Of a stretch of 64,000 bases of DNA, positions 55,499 to 61,585 are shown piece by piece (position 1 is the stretch's first letter; the number at the start of each line of letters is the position of its first letter). Under the pieces are notes generated by a model. It was not told the DNA's origin, searched no databases, and worked only from the letters and a program-made list of their open reading frames with translations. Where the stretch lies: the NCBI RefSeq assembly GCF_010894405.1, contig NZ_JAAIYA010000042.1:1-64000 (forward strand). Reading direction: 5' to 3'. The DNA comes from Pyxidicoccus caerfyrddinensis (lineage in GTDB: Bacteria; Myxococcota; Myxococcia; Myxococcales; Myxococcaceae). Both the position numbers and the translations under genes were made by a program.

Positions 55499-56527
55499 TC
55501 AGAACTCCAACCGGGTGACGAAGCCCGTCTTCAGGCTCAGCGTGTGCCGCACCGTGCGCACGCGCAGCACCTTGCCAGAGGCCAGCGCATTCACGGGGTG
55601 CTCGGCGGGAATCTTGTCGAGCTTCACCAGGTCGCCCGGCTTCACCTTCGGACTGCCCAGCACCTCGATGAACCCACGCAGGGGACGGGAGGCCAGCAGC
55701 GTCATCCTCGCCTTGGCCTGGGTGGCCGCGTCGTCTCCCGTCCTCACCGCTCCGTCTCGCACCTCCCGCATGAGCTTGCCCGCGCTGGCCGGCTTCACGG
55801 TGAATGTCTTGTCCATGGAGGCCTTGCCGCTCACCGAGGCCAGGTCCTTGACGAGCCAGTGGGCCTTGTCGGAGCCCTTGGCGCTCGCCGCGCCCTCACC
55901 CCATACCTGCACACCGTCGTAGGCCGGTGAGGCCTGCTCGAGCCCGGTGCGCAGCACCTGCTCCGGATAGGTGAAGGTGTGGTCCGCGCCGCCCTGCTTC
56001 GGCGCGGCGAAGTGCACCTTGCCGTCTCCATCCGTGTACACGTCGAAGCCGCACTGCTCGGCCAGGCGCTGGAGGTGGCGGAGCGCTCGCGGTCCGCGGT
56101 GGAGCACGTAGCTGGGGAACTTGGGGCCGTCCTCGATCTTCCCCGCGGTGGCCCCGGCCTTCTGTACCAGCTCCTTGGCGATGGCTCCGGCCGACATCTG
56201 CTCGTACGCCCCCTCCAGGTCGAACCGGGCGAGCTTCGCCAGCCCATCGGCTCCCACGACGAGCGCCGTGTCGGGTGCGGCCTTCGTTTCCTGCACCTCG
56301 CCGGTGAAGACGGTGGCGCCGCCGTTTCCGTCATCGAGGGAAATCGTCGTCTTGTCCCCGGGCTTTGGGGGCGCCGAGCCCGTGGCGACCAGCTCCAGGG
56401 AGCAGTGGCCCCCGGCGCCATCCATGGTCAGCGCGCAGGAGATGGAGCGCACCTGTCCATTGCCGGCGCGGGGCTGGCTCGAGGCCTGGAAGGAGCCGAT
56501 CTTCACCTCGTAGGCGATTCCCGCCAT
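55499..56527 (-). CDS. Baseplate hub, gpD / gp44 / gp27-like
   Basis: 342 residues. ISLDDGNGGATVFTGEVQ, GADGLAKLARFDLEGAYEQMSAGAIAKELVQKAG (cut as LAKLARFDLEGAYEQMSAG) and YVLHRGPRALRHLQRLAEQCGFDVY, then KVHFAAPKQG match phage late control D/gp44 and the gp27-like half of VgrG. The hub is a trimer to which the spike binds. ATG 56527 starts a normal N-terminus MAGIAYEVKI; the longer open frame upstream has no support. 4 bp after the Pro/Ala-rich gene. Confidence 0.82.
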   Translation of the reverse strand: MAGIAYEVKIGSFQASSQPRAGNGQVRSISCALTMDGAGGHCSLELVATGSAPPKPGDKTTISLDDGNGGATVFTGEVQETKAAPDTALVVGADGLAKLARFDLEGAYEQMSAGAIAKELVQKAGATAGKIEDGPKFPSYVLHRGPRALRHLQRLAEQCGFDVYTDGDGKVHFAAPKQGGADHTFTYPEQVLRTGLEQASPAYDGVQVWGEGAASAKGSDKAHWLVKDLASVSGKASMDKTFTVKPASAGKLMREVRDGAVRTGDDAATQAKARMTLLASRPLRGFIEVLGSPKVKPGDLVKLDKIPAEHPVNALASGKVLRVRTVRHTLSLKTGFVTRLEF

Positions 56528-56531
56528 CGGC

Positions 56532-57884
56532 TCACACCTCCAACCCGTGGCGGCGGGCGGTGTCGCGGAGGATGTCGACGAGGGCCTCTTCCAGCGCGCG
56601 CCGGTCCACGCCAGGCGCGGCGCCGGACGGGTCCAGGTGGACGTTGACGTTGAACGTGTTGCGCACGGCCTCACCTGGAGGTGTCGCGGCACTCTGGGCG
56701 CTCACGGCGCGCTCCGGAGGCAATGCGGCGCGTGTGAGCTGGTGGGCCCGTTCCAGGACGGGCGCCATTCCACTCGTGACCTGCTCGGCGAGGGCCGGGG
56801 CGACAGGACTCGGTGGACGCGTGGGCGCCGGTGGGTCCATGGGCTCGGGGGCCGGGAGGAACGTGAGCCGGCGCTCCGGGCGCGGCGCACCGCCCTGACT
56901 GGAGGGCGGGCTGGAACGCTCCGGGCGCGCCTCGACGGGCGAGGTCACCGTGGCCTGCTCGGGGCGGGGGAGGAGACGGACGCGACGCCTGTCGGCTGCG
57001 CGTGCGCCGCCGGGAGCGGTGGCTCCGCTCGGGTTGGCGGGAGGTGGCGGCTCAGGGAGGGGGGAAGCCTCGCCTCGGCTCGCCTGGAGTGACGGAGCGG
57101 GAGTACCGGCGAGCCGTGCGCGGGTGACTTCCACCGGGCTCCCGGTGTGCGGCGTCTCCGCCAGGGTGGCGACAGGGGCGGCGCTCTGGACAGGGGCGGC
57201 GCTCTGGACAGGGGCACGCTCGACAGGCCCGGACGCGGAACCGTCCACGGACCTCGTGTCCGAGGCGGCGAATGGGAGCGGTCCGGCGCTCCGAGTCTCC
57301 GCCCGTTCGGCGTCGGCCGGGAGCGATTGGAACGGGGCTCGCGACAGGGTCGGAGCCGTCGAGTGGGGCTCGAGCTGGGAGATGAGACGCACGAGACGTC
57401 TGTCTCGCGCGCGCGCACCGCTGGGCGAGGAGGGGGCTCGACCCGTGCTCCCGGGCTGCTCCAGGGACGGGGGGACTTCGCCGTGGACCTCCGCCCTTGC
57501 GCCGGGTGGAGGGGGCGCGGAGACGCTTGAGGCCCTCACTCCGGCCACGGGGTTGGTGTGGGGGGCTTCACCCCGGGTGACGAGGGGCGAGGCGCCTCGT
57601 GTCTCGGCGCGTGAGGTCGTGGCTTCGGAAGACCGGCGGGGAGCCGCTCCGAGCACCGGGGCCGGCGAGCGGGTGAGGTTGGCAGGCAGCAGGGGACTGG
57701 CCGTGGCCTCCCCGGGGCCGGACACGGCTTGTTCCGGGGCGGGCTGTTCCGCAGCTTCAGACGACTCCTGCCTGGAGGGCGCTGGAAGCCGGACACCCAG
57801 CTGCTTCGCGACGGACTCCAGCGCCCGGAAGGCCGGGCGCGCGAGGAGCGCGGAGAGCTCTCGGGTCGTGGTGGACGAGCGCAT
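56532..57884 (-). CDS. Pro/Ala-rich, largely disordered 450-residue protein in the tape-measure position
   Basis: A helical N-terminus (about 7-35: RELSALLARPAFRALESVAKQL), then about 360 residues dominated by Pro, Ala, Ser and Arg, and an ordered end NTFNVNVHLDPSG..RRALEEALVDILRDTARRHG (about 409-450). A motif occurs three times with the form R-x-x-DRR-x-VRL or RPERRLTFL (about 157-168, 294-304, 334-342), and QSAAPVQSAAP is a short repeat. It stands between the chaperone-like gene and the hub, where tape-measure genes are found, but it is short and not helical. Role unknown. Confidence 0.55.
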   Translation of the reverse strand: MRSSTTTRELSALLARPAFRALESVAKQLGVRLPAPSRQESSEAAEQPAPEQAVSGPGEATASPLLPANLTRSPAPVLGAAPRRSSEATTSRAETRGASPLVTRGEAPHTNPVAGVRASSVSAPPPPGARAEVHGEVPPSLEQPGSTGRAPSSPSGARARDRRLVRLISQLEPHSTAPTLSRAPFQSLPADAERAETRSAGPLPFAASDTRSVDGSASGPVERAPVQSAAPVQSAAPVATLAETPHTGSPVEVTRARLAGTPAPSLQASRGEASPLPEPPPPANPSGATAPGGARAADRRRVRLLPRPEQATVTSPVEARPERSSPPSSQGGAPRPERRLTFLPAPEPMDPPAPTRPPSPVAPALAEQVTSGMAPVLERAHQLTRAALPPERAVSAQSAATPPGEAVRNTFNVNVHLDPSGAAPGVDRRALEEALVDILRDTARRHGLEV

Positions 57885-57886
57885 CG

Positions 57887-58750
57887 TCAGTCCTCCACCT
57901 GGATGACCACCGCGTCGGGATGGTCCGCGAGGCCCGGCGCCCGCCGCACGGGAGCGGAAGCCGGTGCCGACGGCTCCGCCACCTCCAGCAGCGCGAGCAG
58001 CCGGTCGACCTCGGCCGCTGGCGTCTCCCAGACCTGGGACGGAGTCCAGCCGAGCGCCTTGCACAGGCGCAGCGTCGTCCGCGCCAGCTTCTGGCTGTCC
58101 GCGTCCGCCGCCTTCATCCTCCGGTCCTCGTCGCGCTCCCCGGAGTTGTTGAGCGCGACGGCCACGTCGAGCAGCGCGGCCGTGGTGGCCCCGTCGAGCA
58201 TCGTCAGCTGAAGCCCTGATGGCTCCAGGGCCACGACGGAAGCGGAGAGCATGGCGCGCAGGTACCGCTCCAGGCTGAGCTCCTGGCCGCCACCGGCGCT
58301 CGGGGTGAGGCTCTCGCTCAGCGCCTTGGAGCGCTCCGCGAAGGTCCACGGCCGCAGTCGGGCGCGCACGGAGCCAGCCCGCACCCACCCGTCCGCCTGC
58401 ACCTCGGAGCCTGGCGCGTACCCACCGGTGGTGGCCCACCAGAGCGCCACGGGCGCCAGCTCCTCGCCGAGGGGCGCCGGCACCCCCGAGTCCCGCAGCA
58501 CGTCGAGAGCGAAGCCCTCGGTATCGAACCGGAGCCCCTGCTCATCGGCGCTGGCGTGACGGTCCAGCGCCCGCAGGTGCTCCTCGAAGCTCCAGCGGCG
58601 GAGCCGGACGCGCTCGCCCGTGGAGGTGTCCACCTCCAGCGCCCCGCCCGGGGTTCCCACCTGCACGGAGAAGCGTCTGCCGTCCACCTCGATGAATGAG
58701 GGGACGGCGGAGCCGAACTCCCGAGCCGTGCGCGTGGGCACCTCTGGCAC
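57887..58750 (-). CDS. Tail-assembly-chaperone-like protein with an internal duplication
   Basis: 287 residues, GTG start. Two similar halves: RVRLRRWSFEEHLRALDR (about 47-64) plus LRFDTEGFALDVLRDSGV, and VRARLRPWTFAERSKALSES (about 128-147) plus LSLERYLRAMLSASVV. A helical end follows with LARTTLRLCKALGWTPSQVWETPAAE, reminiscent of tail assembly chaperones that recruit the tape measure in phages. Position right after the tube fits that reading. No frameshift signal was seen. Confidence 0.55.
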   Translation of the reverse strand: MPEVPTRTAREFGSAVPSFIEVDGRRFSVQVGTPGGALEVDTSTGERVRLRRWSFEEHLRALDRHASADEQGLRFDTEGFALDVLRDSGVPAPLGEELAPVALWWATTGGYAPGSEVQADGWVRAGSVRARLRPWTFAERSKALSESLTPSAGGGQELSLERYLRAMLSASVVALEPSGLQLTMLDGATTAALLDVAVALNNSGERDEDRRMKAADADSQKLARTTLRLCKALGWTPSQVWETPAAEVDRLLALLEVAEPSAPASAPVRRAPGLADHPDAVVIQVED

Positions 58751-58753
58751 GTG

Positions 58754-59143
58754 TTACTCCTCGCGAACCCGCGTGGCGGTGAAGGCGTAGGTCGTGGCCG
58801 CGCTGCCATGCGCATCGAGCTGGAAGGCCTTGCCTTCCACGAAGCAGTCGTCGAACGACAGCGTGCGCGTGTCGTCGGTGCCCTCGGTGCGCTTCAGGCT
58901 CGCCACGAGCTGGAACTTCGCGCGGTCCTGCAGCAGCGTGTCGAGCGCGACGCTGGCAGAGCGGATGATGAGCTCGCCCTGCACGGTGCGCAGGCCGAAG
59001 ATGACGTCCACCCGCTCGTTCGAGCCGATGGCACGGATGTCCTCGCGCTCGGTGACGATGCGGAAGACGAGGGACTGGAGTCCTTCGACGGGGTTACCGT
59101 CGACGAGGACGCTGCTACGGTTGGCGGAGAAGACCGTGGGCAT
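58754..59143 (-). CDS. Tail tube protein
   Basis: 129 residues. A beta-barrel pattern: SSVLVDGNPVEGLQSLVFRI, EDIRAIGSNERVDVIFGLRT, VQGELIIRSASVALDTLL and a C-terminal strand set ending ATTYAFTATRVREE is typical of contractile-tail tube (gp19/gpM/Hcp-fold) proteins, and the gene directly follows the sheath by 15 bp. Only one tube gene is present, whereas eCIS normally encode two or three. Confidence 0.78.
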   Translation of the reverse strand: MPTVFSANRSSVLVDGNPVEGLQSLVFRIVTEREDIRAIGSNERVDVIFGLRTVQGELIIRSASVALDTLLQDRAKFQLVASLKRTEGTDDTRTLSFDDCFVEGKAFQLDAHGSAATTYAFTATRVREE

Positions 59144-59158
59144 CAGCGTGTTTCCTCA

Positions 59159-60745
59159 TCAAACCTGGACCGTGATGGTCGCGTAGATGTAGTCGATGGC
59201 GCGCACGGGCCTCACGGCCATGTTCACGCGGACGATGCCCAGCGCGAAGTCGGCCTGGGAGGAGTAGACCTCCACCTTGAAGGCGGGGTCCTTGCCGTCA
59301 GTGGACGGGACGATGGCCCCGTCCTTCTCCATCTGCACCAGGGCCTCGACCAGCTTCTGCTTGAGGGCGGTGCGTCCGTCGGCGTTGTTCAGCAGGCCGA
59401 TGAAGAGGTCTCCAATCATCTTCAGCAGGCGCACGGCCCGGTCCGCCACGCGGCGGACGTTGATCTGATCTCCGTCGGTGGTGAGCCCGCGGAGCACGAT
59501 GGTGCCGCGTCCACGCTCCAGCACCACGGGGACCACGTTGCCCCGGAGCAGGGCCTTCTGGTCCTCGGTGGAGATGGGGGGCAGGTCGGCCAGCCCCGAG
59601 AGCCGCTTGAAGGTGGGCGAGTGGAAGTAGGGGAGGTTGCCCACCACGCCCGTCACCGCGCCCACGACACCGTTGGGTGCCACCAGCACGAACCGGTCGC
59701 TCACCAGGTTGCTCGCGAGCAGCGCATGCGTGTCCGGGCTCCCGGTCCTCGGCACCTGGCCAAACCCGATGCGGCCCTTGCACTCGTCGCTCATGGCGTT
59801 GCAGTGGCTGATGACGGCGCCGTAGACGCGGGTCACCTTCGTCAGGTCCGAGAAGTCCTGGACGGCGGCGAGCACCATGTCCACGTCCGCCTCGTCGCGG
59901 AGCCGAGCCAGCGCGGCGGCGTAGTCGTCGGCGCTCGCGTCCTGACCTCCCGCGAGGGTGTACTCGTCCGCTTTGGGCCAGCCGAGCGCCTTCGCCGCAT
60001 CCACCTTCACGAAGGACGAGCCCTTCAGCGTGGCGCCGAACGTGGCGAGCGTCTGGCTGCGGTACACCTCCAGAATCTCCTCACGGCCGGCGACCCTGCG
60101 CAGCACCTGCAGGTCGAAGGAGATGGACTGGTCGATGTTGTCCCGGTACCCGACGCGGACGATGAGGCCGTTGGCCCACGGCCCCGGCGCGCGCGCCATG
60201 AGCGTGAGTCCGGCCTTGTCGTTCGTGATGTCCAGGCCCGCCGTCTGGGCGGCGGTGGCCTCGTCCAGGCGCGCCTTGGCCTCCGTGTAATCCTTTTCCG
60301 CCGCCTTGACCTTCACGGGGTCTGCCCCCGCGTTCGCCTTGAGCGCTTCCCACGTCTTCTTGGCGGCGTCCGCCACGGCCGTGGTGTCGCGGACCGCCTT
60401 GTCCAGCAGGGCGCGGAAGGCCTTGGCCTTGTTCTCGTCTCCGGCGACGGCCGCGCGCGCGACGGCTCCCGCGCTCGCAGGCAGTGGCGAGATGACCAGC
60501 TCGGAGACGCCGTTATCGAGCGCCTGCCGCGCCTCGGGCAGGCTGTAGGCACTGCCGCGGCCCAGGACTTCGACGTAGCGGGACCAGTTCCCCGCCCGGG
60601 TGACCTTGAGCTCCTTCTGCTCGGTCTCCTCCGCCTTCTCGGTGAAGCCGATGAGCCCCAGCACTCCGGACGGAGCAAGCTGCTGGGGCAGCACTTCCTT
60701 GACCACCGTTACCTGGACACCAGGAATGATGAGGCCACTGGCCAT
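59159..60745 (-). CDS. Contractile tail sheath protein
   Basis: 528 residues. Start SGLIIPGVQVTVVKEVLPQQLAPSG and LGLIGFTEKAEETEQKELK, and a conserved C-terminal sheath domain with TTDGDQINVRRVADRAVRLLKM and ALKQKLVEALVQMEKDGAIV, then ADFALGIVRVNMAVRPVRAIDYIY are typical. The insertion at about 110-190 is specific to this protein. GGAG is 6 bases before ATG 60745. One sheath gene only. A strong hairpin lies in the 175-bp gap before it. Confidence 0.9.
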   Translation of the reverse strand: MASGLIIPGVQVTVVKEVLPQQLAPSGVLGLIGFTEKAEETEQKELKVTRAGNWSRYVEVLGRGSAYSLPEARQALDNGVSELVISPLPASAGAVARAAVAGDENKAKAFRALLDKAVRDTTAVADAAKKTWEALKANAGADPVKVKAAEKDYTEAKARLDEATAAQTAGLDITNDKAGLTLMARAPGPWANGLIVRVGYRDNIDQSISFDLQVLRRVAGREEILEVYRSQTLATFGATLKGSSFVKVDAAKALGWPKADEYTLAGGQDASADDYAAALARLRDEADVDMVLAAVQDFSDLTKVTRVYGAVISHCNAMSDECKGRIGFGQVPRTGSPDTHALLASNLVSDRFVLVAPNGVVGAVTGVVGNLPYFHSPTFKRLSGLADLPPISTEDQKALLRGNVVPVVLERGRGTIVLRGLTTDGDQINVRRVADRAVRLLKMIGDLFIGLLNNADGRTALKQKLVEALVQMEKDGAIVPSTDGKDPAFKVEVYSSQADFALGIVRVNMAVRPVRAIDYIYATITVQV

Positions 60746-60875
60746 ACGCTCTCCGTTCCCTCATGGACGAGGGGTGGATGCCCCTGCTCAGGGCGCAGGT
60801 TCCCCGGACCGCACACACAGGCGATGCTCGCGCACCCCCTGGGGACACGGTCCTCTTCAAATCTCGTGGGAGGAG

Positions 60876-60908
60876 CGGGAGTTCCGCAGCGCTGCGGCGG
60901 AGCTCCCG
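60876..60908. promoter_or_regulatory. Strong hairpin between first gene and sheath gene of the tail cluster
   Basis: CCGCAGCGCTGCGG (60884-60897) is a perfect 14-base palindrome, flanked by CGGGAG (60876-60881) and CTCCCG (60903-60908). It lies just after the stop of the first gene, without a T-run. It may be a partial terminator, or an mRNA processing site that gives the sheath message its own 5' end. Confidence 0.55.
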
Positions 60909-60920
60909 GCGGCCCCGCGC

Positions 60921-61406
60921 TCAGGCGGTGAGCGCCAGACCCGACTTCTTCAATGCGGCAATCGTCTCGGCCGCCAGGGCCTCGACCTTGCCCGCGAGCG
61001 CGCCGACGACCTTCATGAGCAGGTCGACGATGGCGACGATGTGCTCGATGCCCGCGTTCACGAAGTCGACGATGACGTTGAGGAAGCGCTTCGCCGTCTC
61101 CGCGAAGCCCTGGGCGCTCGACGGCAGCAGATCCAGCGTGGAGGAGACCACGTCCCGGCCCGCCGTGATGACGTCCTTGATGCCGTTGAGCACCTTCGGG
61201 TCGGTCAGCTGCTTCACGACGCCCGCGACCGAATCGAGCACGTTGCTCAGCGTGGTCTGCACCGCGTTCAGGATGACGGTGGGCAGCTGCTTGAGAACGT
61301 CCTTGAAGCTCTGGCTGGAAACGGCCGTGTACAGCTTGTACAGCGCCTGCTCGATCTTGATCGCGGTGTTGTCGACGGTGGCGAGCACTGCGGAAGCATC
61401 CGGCAT
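60921..61406 (-). CDS. First gene of the tail cluster: amphipathic helical protein, unknown
   Basis: 161 residues, almost entirely helical: IKIEQALYKLYTAVSS, FKDVLKQLPTVILNAVQTTL, LNGIKDVITAGRDVVSSTLD, FAETAKRFLNVIVDFVNAG, IVAIVDLLMKVVGALAGKVE. No signal peptide. Long amphipathic helices with few charges suggest a bundle that associates with a membrane or lines a tube. GAGGGGG lies before ATG 61406, which is preferred over an ATG at 61532. It precedes the sheath gene by 175 bp, so it may be made in excess of the structural proteins. Confidence 0.6.
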   Translation of the reverse strand: MPDASAVLATVDNTAIKIEQALYKLYTAVSSQSFKDVLKQLPTVILNAVQTTLSNVLDSVAGVVKQLTDPKVLNGIKDVITAGRDVVSSTLDLLPSSAQGFAETAKRFLNVIVDFVNAGIEHIVAIVDLLMKVVGALAGKVEALAAETIAALKKSGLALTA

Positions 61407-61585
61407 ACGACCCCCTCTTCGATGACGAAACGGGACTGACGTCGGACTGGCCCGGATATCCGCCTGCTTGGAAATCCGTGAGAGAACGGTGCTGTTGAAA
61501 GACGGACACACAGTACGGTTCCGTCTACGCACTGTGCAAGTGGGTTGACGGCTTTCGCATCGATTGGCTGTACCGACGCATGCGG
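61407..61585. promoter_or_regulatory. Upstream region of the tail cluster
   Basis: 179 bases between the NRPS gene (upstream, same strand) and the first tail gene; expected to hold the tail-operon promoter. GACGGA (61501-61506) and TCCGTC (61520-61525) form an inverted repeat, with TTT after it on the leftward strand, which could be the NRPS terminator. No convincing -35/-10 or sigma-54 element was found. Confidence 0.4.

Noticed and set aside
44565..61406. Intact prophage
   Set aside because: No capsid, portal, terminase, integrase or lysis gene is seen between the flanking host-type genes.
44565..61406. Type VI secretion system core
   Set aside because: gpJ-, gpI- and gpV-type genes with an S74 fibre are phage-tail features; no TssJLM membrane complex or ClpV is seen.
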